The notes: a model not told the origin generated them from the letters alone. A stretch of 64,000 nucleotides of DNA from Polyangia bacterium (GCA_030429545.1 JAUIFF010000001.1:1089599-1153598), one strand, 5' to 3'; counted from the stretch's first letter, positions 46,380-56,330 are shown. Numbers and translations are program-made.

Positions 46380-48992
46380 CTAGCGCGAGCTGCTGAGGCC
46401 CGACTCCTGGACCTCGGCCCACCAGGCCGACCAGGACTTGATCGCATGCTCCCGGTCACGCCTGTCGCCCTCGGCTGGAAAGTCAATCTCCTGGTTGGAG
46501 ATCCTAGAGAGCTCGTCGGCAACCCACCGGCGCACGGCCGGATCTCGATGACGAAGACCCTCGATGAGCCAGTCGATTCGGTGCTGGTCGCTGTGCCCCG
46601 CGTACCACGTTCGCCAGCGGCTGGCGCGGTATCCGAGTTGCTGGGCAGTGATCGAGCAAAGTGCTCCAAGGGCCGTGTCTTGGACTTCGGTGTCGCTGGC
46701 TTCGAGCAAGTCGATCAACTGGGGGATGGCCCGGATGTCACGCAGGGTGCCCAGGGCATCGATGGCCTGAATCCGACGGGGCCGGTCGACACTGTTGAGG
46801 GACTTGCGAATCCTGCCCACCGCTTTTTGAAACTCGTCGCTGTTGGAGTAGGTTTCGAGCACCCGCATGGCGATTAAGCGGACGGAGGCATCGCTGTCGA
46901 ACGCGAGTTCGCCAAGTGGCCGGACACAGCGAATGTCGCGAAGATCTTGAAACACAAATGCCGCGTAAAACCGCACGAGGTAGCGGCGGTGGTCGAACAG
47001 TTCGAGGATGTGGGGAACCATGGCCTCGCCGAGTTCGATGCACGCGCGCAGGAGTGGACCGTGGGCCGCCGGCGGTGGCAGGTCGGCGAGGTCGAGCTCG
47101 CCGATGTCGAGTGGCCCGGGGAAGCTGGTTGCCAGGCGAAGCAACGCCCTGGTTCCGAGCGCTCGCAGCCGCGAGATACTTGTGCCAGCAATTGTATATT
47201 CAGCGATCGCAGCATCGATCTCGGCGTCGCGACGTGCACTCGGGGTGTGCCTGCTCTTGCGCGAGGGGGACCGTTTACGGGCACTTGGGCTGTCTGGGTC
47301 TGGCCAGCCCTTGGCCGCCGGGGTGGGGCTCGGTTGGCCCAGGGATTTGTTTGCCTGCGGTTGGGGTTGTTCCTGGGGTTGCGGGCTCGGTTTTACTTGT
47401 TGTGCGGGCTCGGGTTCGGGCGCTGCGGTTTTGGCCTCCGCGGCCTCGGGTGTGACCGTTGTTGATACACCTTGCTTAGGTTGCTTTGGCTTGGGCTCGG
47501 GCGTGGAGTCGGGCTCGGTCTGGTGTCGCTCGGGCTGCTTGCCTTCGTCTTTTGTTTGGTCTGCCGGTTTCGGAGTGGTCCCAGCCTGTTGTTTACCGCT
47601 ACTCGAGGGCTTGATCAGGGCAGGGATGGCAGCGTTTGACGAGCTCGGCCGTTTTTGTGAATCGCGTTTTTGCGGGACGTCAACGCTGGCATCGGGCGTT
47701 CGGCGAACTGGGGGTATATGCAACGTACTCGGGGCAGGCTCAGCCGCGGCGTGCTCGTTGGACGGCTCCTTGCGGGTGAGTTCCGGCGGGATAATAAGCA
47801 CGGCCTGACTCATGGTCGAAGTCCGAGCTTCCGGTGCCCGGCTGTCGCCGTTGGAGACGACCGGGGCACGGCGCGGCGACTTACGTGAGCGGCGTGGGCG
47901 TTTGATATCCGAACCGATCGTCGCCTTGTGATGCTTGAGCTTGAGGACCTCTTCGAGGCTGCGCCCTGCGACATCACACAGGTCGCGGGCCGCCTGCGAC
48001 TCGCCAGCTGAAAACTCCTGGCCCTTGCGGTCGATGTACAGCATCAGGACCGAACGCCCATGTACATACACCGGCTCAAACAGGCATGGGGTTTCGCGCT
48101 CGAGGTCGAGACAGTGGCGCAGCTCGATTGGAAAGGTACTGGTGAGGCTGGCATCGCCGAGGATCGCCCGCTCGATCTTGCCGTAGGGTTTGACTGCCAC
48201 GGTGCGACCGGGCTCGATTCGCAGAGAACTCCCGGGGGCATTGAGGACGCGTAGACCCTCGCTTTTGACCCCAAAAAGGGCCACTCGGGGGGCGATGATG
48301 GTGGCCGCCCGGGCCAGCGCCTCGGTCACGCGATCGGCTTCGCGGGCGAGGCTCAGCCGCGTGCGGGGCTTGGAGATTTGCTTGGCTAGGACCACGGCTG
48401 GGTCGGGGGCACGCCGGCGTGGGCCCGAAGCTTGCAGCCGTTTGGCCGTCTCTTCGACCAAAAAGAGTTGGGACTTGCGGGCCGAGTGCGCACCGCTTTG
48501 ACGGCCCTTATCGCGGCGTTTGAGCAGCTCTAGGTAGCGCACCGCAAGGTCGGCGTAGCGCGCTGCCATAAACGTGCCCGAGCGCTCGGCGTGAAGCCTG
48601 GCCATACAACATTCGGCCGTGACCATCGGCGTGAAGCCGGGGACCTCGCGGTAGAGCTTGCCAAGCCGGTCGTCCGGAAGATCGGGGTGTGTCGCCGCCA
48701 ACACCCGCTCACCCTCGCGGGCAACCGGCAGCACCCAGCCAACTTCTTGGAGATCGGGAGGTATCGCCTCCCACGGTCGGTTAGATGTCCGTTCGAGCAG
48801 GTACGAAGGGACAGCTGGAAGCCCACATGCATCGGGCAACAGGGCGTCGACTTCGAGGGGGGTCGCAAGCCCGAGCTCGAGCAGGGCAGTGTCGAGACTA
48901 CCGCCCTCCGCATGTTGGTGCGAAACGGCTTCGGCGAGAACTTCATCGGCCAGTTTGCCGGATGACTGGAGGTATACCTGTAGCCGACTCAC
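46380..48992 (-). CDS. GspE_N-like / disordered / HEAT-repeat multidomain protein
   Basis: An 870-aa protein. Residues 1-150 resemble the N-terminal domain of type II secretion/type IV pilus ATPases (LQVYLQSSGKLADEVLAEA, LGLATPLEVDALLPDACGLPAV, VLPVAREGERVLAATHPDL), but no ATPase domain follows. Residues 200-350 fit a GAF-like sensory fold (VYVHGRSVLMLYIDRKGQEF). Residues 370-590 are disordered, rich in Pro, Lys, Glu and Gln. Residues 620-860 are HEAT repeats (IRCVRPLGELAFDSDASVRLIAM, IRAIPQLIDLLEASDTEVQDTAL). No membrane helix. Likely a cytoplasmic adaptor or scaffold. Start ATG 48992. Confidence 0.72.
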   Translation of the reverse strand: MSRLQVYLQSSGKLADEVLAEAVSHQHAEGGSLDTALLELGLATPLEVDALLPDACGLPAVPSYLLERTSNRPWEAIPPDLQEVGWVLPVAREGERVLAATHPDLPDDRLGKLYREVPGFTPMVTAECCMARLHAERSGTFMAARYADLAVRYLELLKRRDKGRQSGAHSARKSQLFLVEETAKRLQASGPRRRAPDPAVVLAKQISKPRTRLSLAREADRVTEALARAATIIAPRVALFGVKSEGLRVLNAPGSSLRIEPGRTVAVKPYGKIERAILGDASLTSTFPIELRHCLDLERETPCLFEPVYVHGRSVLMLYIDRKGQEFSAGESQAARDLCDVAGRSLEEVLKLKHHKATIGSDIKRPRRSRKSPRRAPVVSNGDSRAPEARTSTMSQAVLIIPPELTRKEPSNEHAAAEPAPSTLHIPPVRRTPDASVDVPQKRDSQKRPSSSNAAIPALIKPSSSGKQQAGTTPKPADQTKDEGKQPERHQTEPDSTPEPKPKQPKQGVSTTVTPEAAEAKTAAPEPEPAQQVKPSPQPQEQPQPQANKSLGQPSPTPAAKGWPDPDSPSARKRSPSRKSRHTPSARRDAEIDAAIAEYTIAGTSISRLRALGTRALLRLATSFPGPLDIGELDLADLPPPAAHGPLLRACIELGEAMVPHILELFDHRRYLVRFYAAFVFQDLRDIRCVRPLGELAFDSDASVRLIAMRVLETYSNSDEFQKAVGRIRKSLNSVDRPRRIQAIDALGTLRDIRAIPQLIDLLEASDTEVQDTALGALCSITAQQLGYRASRWRTWYAGHSDQHRIDWLIEGLRHRDPAVRRWVADELSRISNQEIDFPAEGDRRDREHAIKSWSAWWAEVQESGLSSSR

Positions 48993-49010
48993 ACGCTCCC
49001 CATGACCCTC

Positions 49011-49622
49011 TCACTGTACCCGGACCACGTAGGTGCCCGCGACGTGATCGTGCAGGCCACGTTTTTCACGGTCGAAGGCGATCCACATTGTCCCAAGGCC
49101 GAGGGGGAGCAGGCCAAGACCGGCTCCGAGCACGCGTACGGCCGTACGAACCGGATGGGGTTGCTTGCCGCGAGCGTTGATGACACGGATCCGCGCCAGG
49201 CGGGTGCCGGGGGTTGAACCCATGAGCGTTTGAAACAGCAAAAAGTATAGCCCGGTCACGCCGACGACCGGCAATGCCCAAACGAACAGGTCGAGCGGAT
49301 TCGCGGCCGCGATTTGAAACACCGTTGCGAGTGTAGATCCTCCGGGGATCGGTGCGGGTGTTTCGAGCAGCCAATTGACGGCGAGATGGAGTGGAATCGC
49401 AATCACAAGCGCCAGTACGAGATCGGAAAACGCTGCGAGCAGTCGGCGAAAAAATCCCGCGACCTCGACCGGTAGCAACGGCAATGCGCACCCCGGGCAG
49501 GTGGCGAGTTCGTCGTTGGTGGGGAGCTTTCGATCGCAACGAGGGCACGGGCTGGTCCGTACCCGTTGTTTTCGGGTTTTGCGTGGGGGCGGACCCTCCG
49601 TGGTACGCGTTTCGTCGCTCAT
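49011..49622 (-). CDS. RDD-family membrane protein with N-terminal zinc ribbon
   Basis: About 203 aa. A zinc ribbon (CPRCDRKLPTNDELATCPGC) lies at the N-terminus. The RDD core follows: AGFFRRLLAAFSDLVLAL (R and D of the first helix), TLMGSTPGTRLARIRVIN, and a final D in FDREKRGLHDHVAGTYVV. Three to four membrane helices. ATG 49622 is preferred; seven more residues are possible from 49643. RDD proteins may act in ion exchange or membrane processes; the role here is unknown. Confidence 0.8.
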   Translation of the reverse strand: MSDETRTTEGPPPRKTRKQRVRTSPCPRCDRKLPTNDELATCPGCALPLLPVEVAGFFRRLLAAFSDLVLALVIAIPLHLAVNWLLETPAPIPGGSTLATVFQIAAANPLDLFVWALPVVGVTGLYFLLFQTLMGSTPGTRLARIRVINARGKQPHPVRTAVRVLGAGLGLLPLGLGTMWIAFDREKRGLHDHVAGTYVVRVQ

Positions 49623-49836
49623 GCTCGGCCCATTGCATACCACGGGACGGCGGTCGTGAGTATGGGTGCCGAAGGTTTGTCGACCACCATCATGTGTGTC
49701 TGATTGGACAGATAAACCCAGAACCGGACAACGTTTGTCACGGTCGCGCAGGCCAATGTTGACAACTGAGCACGTGGCCGCGAGCGAACTGCCACTGGGT
49801 TATGACAGTACATCGGGGATTTGCGACAATCACGGC

Positions 49837-51519
49837 ATGCGTCGCCTGTGGTTCGTAGTTGCAATGTTGTGCGCCTGTAACCCGAAGCCGGCGACAGGTC
49901 AGACAGATACCAAGGCCGAGGACAAAAAGGGTGAGGTCGGTGAGTCTGGTGGTGAAAAACCCAAACCGGTCGCAACTCCGAAGCCAAACGTTGAGTTTTT
50001 AGAACAGGGCTGGTCGGCCGACTTGCGCAACCAGTTTTACTATACATCCCAGGGCTCGCACCTGCTGCCCTACGATTGGTATCTCGCCCTCGAGCACCCC
50101 GATGCGCCGACGCTGCTACGCGACGATGCCTACCTCAAAAGCCTGCGGTTTTTGGTCAACCCCGATGAGGCAGGGGGGCTCAACCCAGGGAAGCTTCCTA
50201 TCGGGCTTACCTACGAGACCGACAAGGAGGGTCAACACTGGCTCGGGATGACCTGCGCTGCCTGCCACACAGGCCAGTTTACGTACAAGGGAAAAACCGT
50301 GCGTGTCGATGGTGGCCCGACCCTAGCCAACATCGCCATCTTCCTAAAAGATGTACAGGCAAGCCTTAAGAAGACGAGCTCAGACAAGGAAAAGTTTGCC
50401 CGGTTTGCCACGCGGGTGTTGGGTGCGGATGCCTCGGCCGATGATCGCACCAAGCTGCGGGAGCAACTCAAACAGCAGATCGAGCGCATGCCGAGCGAAC
50501 ATCCCGACGCCGGGTTTGGCCGCGAGGATGCCTTTGGCGTGATCTTCAATGAGGTGACCGCTACCCAACTGGGTATCCCCGAGAACTTTCGCGAGGCCGA
50601 TGCCCCGGTCAGTTTTCCCCATATCTGGGGCACGCCACACCTGTCATGGGTGCAGTACAACGGCCTCGTCGAAAACCCGATCGCCCGCAATATCGGCGAG
50701 GTCCTCGGTGTTTATGGCCATGTCGATTACCCCGACACGGTTGTCGAAGGTGGTTTTTCGTCGACGATTGAGCTCAAGAACCTGTTTGAACTCGAGGAGT
50801 GGGTCGCCAGCCTCGAACCGCCCAAATGGCCCGAGCAATTGCCAAAAATCGATGCCGCCAAGGCGGAGCGTGGCAAGCCGATTTACACCAAAAACTGTAG
50901 TGGCTGTCACCCGCTGGCACCCCACCCGATGACGGCGGCCAAGGACAACCAGTTTGGCAAGCAGTGGGTCGAGATCAAGATGGTGCCGGTCGAGAAAATC
51001 GGTACCGACCCGCTGGTGATCAAACGGATCGCGGAGCGGACGGCTAAAACTGGCAAGCTCGCGCCCTACTTCAAGGGGGCAAAAGAGGTACCAGCGGTGC
51101 AGCTGCTGTTTTTGGCGGCCAACATGATCTTTGAGCACGAAGCCAAGGAGCTTGGTCTGACCAAGGAACAACAGGTTGCATATGCAGGCTTTAGGATCCC
51201 GGGGCAGGATCCTCCCAATCTGTTGGCCTATAAAGCTCGCCCGCTCGACGGAATTTGGGCAACCGCACCATTTTTGCACAACGGCTCCGTGCCCAACCTC
51301 TATGAGATGTTGTTGCCCGCAGCCAAGCGCTCGTCGCAATTCTCAGTTGGCTCGACGGAGTTTGACCCCAAAAAGGTCGGCTATGTCTCCAACCCATCAC
51401 CCGGGGCATACACGTTCGACACATCACTTCCGGGCAACGCCAACAGCGGACACGAGTTTGCCACCGACCTCTCCGAAGACGACCGCTGGGCCCTGATCGA
51501 GTTTTTAAAGACCCTCTAG
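49837..51519 (+). CDS. Exported di-haem cytochrome c (peroxidase-like)
   Basis: A 560-aa probable lipoprotein (LCAC near residue 14). A Lys/Glu/Pro-rich linker leads to two haem-binding motifs, CAACH at 140-144 and CSGCH at 354-358. The segment WLGMTCAACHTGQF and the late GIWATAPFLHNGSVPNLYEML (which supplies a distal Met/His region) match the di-haem cytochrome c peroxidase-like group. ATG 49837 gives a clean signal peptide; the open frame extends to 49666 without support. Role in periplasmic electron transfer or peroxide reduction is inferred. Confidence 0.85.
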   Translation: MRRLWFVVAMLCACNPKPATGQTDTKAEDKKGEVGESGGEKPKPVATPKPNVEFLEQGWSADLRNQFYYTSQGSHLLPYDWYLALEHPDAPTLLRDDAYLKSLRFLVNPDEAGGLNPGKLPIGLTYETDKEGQHWLGMTCAACHTGQFTYKGKTVRVDGGPTLANIAIFLKDVQASLKKTSSDKEKFARFATRVLGADASADDRTKLREQLKQQIERMPSEHPDAGFGREDAFGVIFNEVTATQLGIPENFREADAPVSFPHIWGTPHLSWVQYNGLVENPIARNIGEVLGVYGHVDYPDTVVEGGFSSTIELKNLFELEEWVASLEPPKWPEQLPKIDAAKAERGKPIYTKNCSGCHPLAPHPMTAAKDNQFGKQWVEIKMVPVEKIGTDPLVIKRIAERTAKTGKLAPYFKGAKEVPAVQLLFLAANMIFEHEAKELGLTKEQQVAYAGFRIPGQDPPNLLAYKARPLDGIWATAPFLHNGSVPNLYEMLLPAAKRSSQFSVGSTEFDPKKVGYVSNPSPGAYTFDTSLPGNANSGHEFATDLSEDDRWALIEFLKTL

Positions 51520-51558
51520 CGGGTTGCCACAGGCCGTATTTTGGTGCCCCGGTGCCGG

Positions 51559-54036
51559 TTAGTTGCGGTAGTAGAGCTTGGCCGTGGGCAGCCCGGCGAC
51601 CGGCTCCTTGCCAGTTCTTGCATCGACAACTTTACTGGTGAGACCGGGCGGACGAAAGTCGGGGATAGGGCCATGGGGCACGCCGGCAACCACCGGTTTC
51701 ATGTAGTCGGTCCACATCGGCGCGGCGGTTGTGTAACTCGCATCTTCCTCACCCATCGACCGCTCGTAGCGATCGTCGCCCATCCACGCAGCCGTGACTT
51801 CACGGGAGGTCAGCCCCACAAGCCAAGTGTCGGTGGTGACCGTGTTTTTTGAGGCTGTCCCGGTTTTGCCTCCGGCCGGTACGCCAATGTGGCTGGCCGA
51901 GTAGCCAATGCCGGCGGTGACGACCTCACGCAGCAGCCGGGTGATCAAAAATGCTGTACGGGCATCGATAACCTGCTTGGGTGGTGTATGTGCAAGTGTA
52001 CCCATGCGGTCGATCCGTCCGGCGACATCCATGCGTGGGTCGTTCGGCGCACGGTTGTCGACCAGGGTGGCCCCGGTCTTGTCGACGATTCTCCGGACAT
52101 ACACGGGCTCGACCCAGGTGCCACCGCGGGCAAAGATTGCGAATGCACGGGTGAGCTCTTCAATGCGTACGCACGAAGCCCCCAAGGACAGTGCCCGGTC
52201 GGCGATAAGCTCGGTTGTAAATCCCAGGCGGCGGGCCCAGGCGACCACATTTTTTGCACCCAGTTTGTTAAACAGGCGAATCGAAGGGAGGTTGAGCGAG
52301 CGGATCAAGGCCGTGCGCAGCAGAACCTTGCCGTCGAGTGTTTTACCGATATTTTGCGGGTTCCAGGTCTCGCCCTCTTCGGGCTCGTAGGGCTTGTCTT
52401 CGAGGATCGAATCCATAGCCCACTGGCCGGTGTCGAGCGCGAGGGCGTAGTAAATCGCCTTAAACACGCTGCCGGGCTGGCGGCAGGCCTGGGTTGTGCG
52501 GTTGAACTGGGAGCGGTCGTAGTCGTAGCCGCCCTGCATCCCGGTGACGTAACCCGATGCTTGCTCAAGTGTATATACAGCAGCCTCGTTGCGGGTGTCC
52601 TGGCCGAGTTTTACCTGGCGCAGGTCGGTTTTTTTGTCGCGGACAATCTCACTGTGGGGCTCGCTCGCGTCATCATCATCGTCGTTGGTGGCTTCGGCCT
52701 TGGTGCGCTTGACAACTGGGCGCACCCAAATGACATCCCCAACTTCGAGGGCATGGTCGACACGCTTGATTTTGGTGTCGTTGACCCCAGTGTTGCGGTC
52801 GTAGTGCGAAGCCCACGACATGTGGCGCAGCTGGAGCATGGCTTGGTAGGCCCCGAGCTCAACCGTTGCATGCTTTGTCGTGACCTCGCTGACCAATGCG
52901 AGGCGCCAACGCTCGGGGGCTGACTCGAGCGGTTCGGGCCCGTAGGCGGCGGCCAAGCGCTGCTTGAGTGTCTCGCGCTTGTCCGGGTCGCGCAGATTGC
53001 CGAGCGGACCGCGGTACCCTTGGCGGCGGTCGAGTTTGCGAACCGCACGGTCGATCGCCGCGTGCCCCCAAACCCCGAGTTGCAGTTGGGCTGCCGTTTC
53101 GATTTGCAAACCGCCGGTGAGCACCGCGTCGTCGCCGAGTGACTGAGAAACCTCGCGGCGGACATGTTCGGCGTAGTAGGGCGCACGTTGGCGAAAAACA
53201 TCTGGCTTGTGGACCAGGTTGATGGGCTCACTGTCGGCGGCGTCGCGCTCGGCCTCGTCGATGTATCCGGCCTCCACCATGTTTTGCAGCACAACCGCAC
53301 GCCGCCGAGTCGCCCGGTCGGGGTCTCGCACGGGGTTGTAGCGAGAAGGCGCCCGGGCAAGTCCAGCGATCAGTGCTGCCTCGGCCAGGGTGAGCTCGTC
53401 GAGGCGTTTGCCAAAGTAGCGACCTGCCGCGGCCGAAACTCCGTGGGCACCATGGCCCAGGAAGATTTCGTTGAGGTAGATCTCGAGGATCTGGTGCTTG
53501 CTGAGCTGGGTCTCAAGGCGAATGCTCAACAATGCTTCACGGATCTTGCGGTCGAGTGTGCGTGCCGCGGACAGCCGTTTTTTGGCGACCTGTTGGGTAA
53601 TCGTACTGCCGCCCTGGACGACTGTCCCCGAGCGCAGGTTGGCGACCACGGCCCGTCCGAGCCCGCGAAAGTCGAGGCCCTGGTGGGAAAAAAAGCGGCG
53701 ATCCTCGGTGGCTAAAAATGCCTGTACAACGACCTCGGGAATTTCGCTTATTTGGGTGTAGGCCCGGTATTCGCGGGCGAGCTCGGCCAACATAGTCCCG
53801 TCGGCGGCGAAGATCCGCGTGACCCCGGGCGCAGTTGTTTGATATGCAACAACTCCATCGAGTGGTGGGAGTTCGCTGTCGTAGTCGCGGTAGACGGCCA
53901 AGCCAAGGGCAAGGCCGAGGGCCACGAGCACGAAAAATGCAAATACATAATACCGAAAGAGCCAGCCTACAAAGCCGGCCCTCACGGGATTGGTGACCCA
54001 GACACGCGCCTGGGTATCGGATTGCTGCTTACTCAT
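51559..54036 (-). CDS. mrcA: Penicillin-binding protein 1A (bifunctional transglycosylase/transpeptidase)
   Basis: About 825 aa. One N-terminal membrane helix (YYVFAFFVLVALGLALGLA). The GT51 domain has TEDRRFFSHQGLDFRGLGRA and GGSTITQQVAK. The transpeptidase has QPGSVFKAIYYAL (SxxK), RSLNLPSIRL (SxN) and AGGKTGTASKN (KTG). A Glu/Asp-rich insert (NDDDDDASEPHSEI) interrupts the OB-like region. ATG 54036 lies eight bases inside the end of the upstream gene, so the two are translationally coupled. It polymerises and cross-links peptidoglycan. Confidence 0.92.
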   Translation of the reverse strand: MSKQQSDTQARVWVTNPVRAGFVGWLFRYYVFAFFVLVALGLALGLAVYRDYDSELPPLDGVVAYQTTAPGVTRIFAADGTMLAELAREYRAYTQISEIPEVVVQAFLATEDRRFFSHQGLDFRGLGRAVVANLRSGTVVQGGSTITQQVAKKRLSAARTLDRKIREALLSIRLETQLSKHQILEIYLNEIFLGHGAHGVSAAAGRYFGKRLDELTLAEAALIAGLARAPSRYNPVRDPDRATRRRAVVLQNMVEAGYIDEAERDAADSEPINLVHKPDVFRQRAPYYAEHVRREVSQSLGDDAVLTGGLQIETAAQLQLGVWGHAAIDRAVRKLDRRQGYRGPLGNLRDPDKRETLKQRLAAAYGPEPLESAPERWRLALVSEVTTKHATVELGAYQAMLQLRHMSWASHYDRNTGVNDTKIKRVDHALEVGDVIWVRPVVKRTKAEATNDDDDDASEPHSEIVRDKKTDLRQVKLGQDTRNEAAVYTLEQASGYVTGMQGGYDYDRSQFNRTTQACRQPGSVFKAIYYALALDTGQWAMDSILEDKPYEPEEGETWNPQNIGKTLDGKVLLRTALIRSLNLPSIRLFNKLGAKNVVAWARRLGFTTELIADRALSLGASCVRIEELTRAFAIFARGGTWVEPVYVRRIVDKTGATLVDNRAPNDPRMDVAGRIDRMGTLAHTPPKQVIDARTAFLITRLLREVVTAGIGYSASHIGVPAGGKTGTASKNTVTTDTWLVGLTSREVTAAWMGDDRYERSMGEEDASYTTAAPMWTDYMKPVVAGVPHGPIPDFRPPGLTSKVVDARTGKEPVAGLPTAKLYYRN

Positions 54037-55306
54037 CGCCCGGTTCGGGCTGACCTGATCCGTCGATGTCCGGATTATCCGAGTAGTTCTTGAGCGCATT
54101 GATTGCTTTGCGCTCAACCTTGTTCATCGCCTCGAGCCGCGCCTTGACCTGGCCGAGCAGGCGGCCGTAGACGATCTTGGCGTTGTTCTCGGGCTTGAGG
54201 CCAACGATGTACGTGTACATCTCGTTGTTGGCGAGGGCGACAACCTGGTTCTCACCGGTGCCACGTTCGGCCCGCACCGGGTCGGCACCGAGTTTGGCGC
54301 GAACCATATAGGCGACAGCGCTGGCGGCCTTGTCGGGCGGGCAGGGCTTCTCTTCGCCTTCAACGGCGCACAGTGGGGCGACGCGCTCAACGAGTGCGGC
54401 ATTACCTTTTTTGTCGAACAGCACGCCGAAGGCAGCGGGGCCACCAGCAGCACCGAGCGAGTCGGCGTTGGCCGTGACAAACCCTGCGAGGTAGCCGAGG
54501 TCGGTTTTGAGGCCGTTGGCTTCTTCGTAGAGCTCAAAGGTTTTCTTGACGCCGGTCGGGTGGATCGAGGCGAGTTGCCAACCGAACAGTTCGTCGACCT
54601 TGGGGTGCTTTTCAAAGTTGGTGGTGTTGAGTTCGACGAGCGCGGCACCACCGGCCTTGGGATCCTTGCCGATCTGGGTCTTGAGCTCCTCAAACTTGAC
54701 ACTGATGTCCTTGCGCATGTCGGCGACTGCTTGGACCTCGGTGAGCATCTTTTGCCCCTTGGCCTTGGCCCGCTCGGCCTTGGCACCTCGGGAGGTGTAG
54801 GAGTTGCCCATCCAGCCGAGCGCGAGGCCAAAGACCAATGCGCCGGCAGCCGCCATCACGACGATCCCCTTGTTGCCACGCGGGGCAACATCACCACCGA
54901 TATCGGCGATCAGTCCGTCGTTTGGATCGAAAGCCTTGGGTGCACCTGCAAATGCACCGTCACGAGTTGGATCGGGCGGAGGCTCAGGCGGGGGAGCAGC
55001 CGGAGCAACTTGGCCGGGTGCGGGAATTGCCATGGGTGGCGGCGCTGTCTCGCCGGGAGCCGGGATGAAATCGGCAGGTCCAGGCGGAGGCGCCATTTGC
55101 CCGGGTGGAGGAATCATTTCGCCGGGTGCCGGGATGGATTCGCCGGGAGCTGGAATTCCCGCGCCGGGGGGAGGGAAGGCCTCTCCCGGTGCCGGTATCG
55201 GTGGACCTCCCATCGGGGGAGGTGCGGACGGTGCCGGGCCGGACTTCTTGGCAAGCCGTGCTTTAAGAGCACTAAGGTCGGTTCCTGGTTTCTTCGGTGG
55301 GTTCAA
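54029..55306 (-). CDS. Single-pass membrane protein with Pro-Ala-Pro-Gly repeats, coupled to PBP1A
   Basis: A 425-aa protein of unknown family. Residues 20-120 are a cytoplasmic Pro-rich region with repeated PAPGE units. One membrane helix (GIVVMAAAGALVFGLALGW) lies at about 150-168. The periplasmic part starts with a coiled-coil-like stretch (AKAERAKAKGQKMLTEVQAVADM) and continues as a soluble domain with a Cys pair (PLCAVEGEEKPCPP). Its stop overlaps the PBP1A start, suggesting it modulates or scaffolds that enzyme; this is inference from coupling. The coding region carries overlapping TGYANNTRCA sites. Confidence 0.75.
   Translation of the reverse strand: MNPPKKPGTDLSALKARLAKKSGPAPSAPPPMGGPPIPAPGEAFPPPGAGIPAPGESIPAPGEMIPPPGQMAPPPGPADFIPAPGETAPPPMAIPAPGQVAPAAPPPEPPPDPTRDGAFAGAPKAFDPNDGLIADIGGDVAPRGNKGIVVMAAAGALVFGLALGWMGNSYTSRGAKAERAKAKGQKMLTEVQAVADMRKDISVKFEELKTQIGKDPKAGGAALVELNTTNFEKHPKVDELFGWQLASIHPTGVKKTFELYEEANGLKTDLGYLAGFVTANADSLGAAGGPAAFGVLFDKKGNAALVERVAPLCAVEGEEKPCPPDKAASAVAYMVRAKLGADPVRAERGTGENQVVALANNEMYTYIVGLKPENNAKIVYGRLLGQVKARLEAMNKVERKAINALKNYSDNPDIDGSGQPEPGDE
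54941..54956. repeat. Two overlapping TGYANNTRCA palindromes
   Basis: TGCACCTGCA (54941-54950) and TGCAAATGCA (54947-54956) share TGCA, inside the coding region of the PBP1A-coupled gene. The arrangement is the same as the pair at 34959-34974. Confidence 0.7.
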
Positions 55307-55580
55307 GACCTGATCCCCTCGTGTGTGAAAGATCGCTGCCGCAGGATAGAGACAAGGCGTGGAGCCGTCAACGGTTGTCGGGACCTGCGGGTTTGGGACG
55401 CAATGACATTAAACTAAAACTGTGTTGGGCGACGTGGAAATTTTAGGAAAAGACGCCGGCGATTCCGCGCCCACTTGGGCCCGTGCTCGGATGCACTCGG
55501 CTGTGTTCGTTTAAATAGGTGATTTCAATGGTTGCGTGCATTTACAAGCGCATCTGGTGATCGGCGCTGGCCTGTGCCGA

Positions 55581-56330
55581 TCAACGTGCGCGCAGGGCTC
55601 TTGCAACCTCTGCGTGAGCTTCGGGGTCGAGCCCGACAGCGACAACTTTGGGTTGTGGATCTTTCATCGGCACCAGTTGTCCCACAAGTCGCAGTGGATC
55701 CGCGGATGGGGATACCGGGGTAGTCGGCGCGAAGAACAGTTCGACGCGATGGCGCTGCCCTCCGTGGTAGGCCTCGGGATGTGAGGCCCAGGCCGAGAGA
55801 TCGGCGAGCACGCGTTCGGATAGGAGGCATCCACCGACGGTTGCCAGCATCGAGCCCGGGGGGTGGGTCGTGTCGTGCAGCCGTGCCGTCATGTGTTTGA
55901 CGACATGTTTGAGCACGGCCCGTCCATCGCTGCGCTCGCGCGACGACAGTCCCGGCGCCGTCAGCTCGACCAAATGCAGCAGCAGTCCGGAGGGCGCGAG
56001 CGATAGAACTTTCACCAATGCCCAGCCGTGACGGGTGAGCAAGCCTAGGAGCCGTGAGCGGGTGGCCGGGTGCTGATGTCTGGAGGGACAGTTTTGGGGA
56101 GGGCCCGCCATCACCCCCGTCGGCGTGGCGATAACGTGACTGCGACGATTGGCACGACGGTCAATCGGTTGGCGGATGCTTTGGCGCAGCGGGTCCATGG
56201 CGTCGAGATCGAGTCGACGTTTAGATGTCTGATCAGACAGCTCGCTAGTCGCGCTGCGTGGCGTACGGGTGCATCGCCAAAAGCCCGGATCTCCGAGGAC
56301 AGACGGGATCGGTGCCAACGGGTCTCGCAT
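55581..56330 (-). CDS. Hypothetical protein
   Basis: About 249 aa. I do not recognise a family. The middle (LTRHGWALVKVLSLAPSGLLLHLVELTAPG) reads like a folded hydrophobic core, and the end (PKVVAVGLDPEAHAEVARALRAR) is amphipathic. The N-terminal 60 residues are Arg-rich and may not be translated. ATG 56330 has AAGG five bases upstream; ATG 56198 is a shorter alternative and the frame extends to 56489. It is divergent from the NamZ-like gene. Moderate confidence that a gene is present; low confidence in the start. Confidence 0.5.
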   Translation of the reverse strand: MRDPLAPIPSVLGDPGFWRCTRTPRSATSELSDQTSKRRLDLDAMDPLRQSIRQPIDRRANRRSHVIATPTGVMAGPPQNCPSRHQHPATRSRLLGLLTRHGWALVKVLSLAPSGLLLHLVELTAPGLSSRERSDGRAVLKHVVKHMTARLHDTTHPPGSMLATVGGCLLSERVLADLSAWASHPEAYHGGQRHRVELFFAPTTPVSPSADPLRLVGQLVPMKDPQPKVVAVGLDPEAHAEVARALRAR

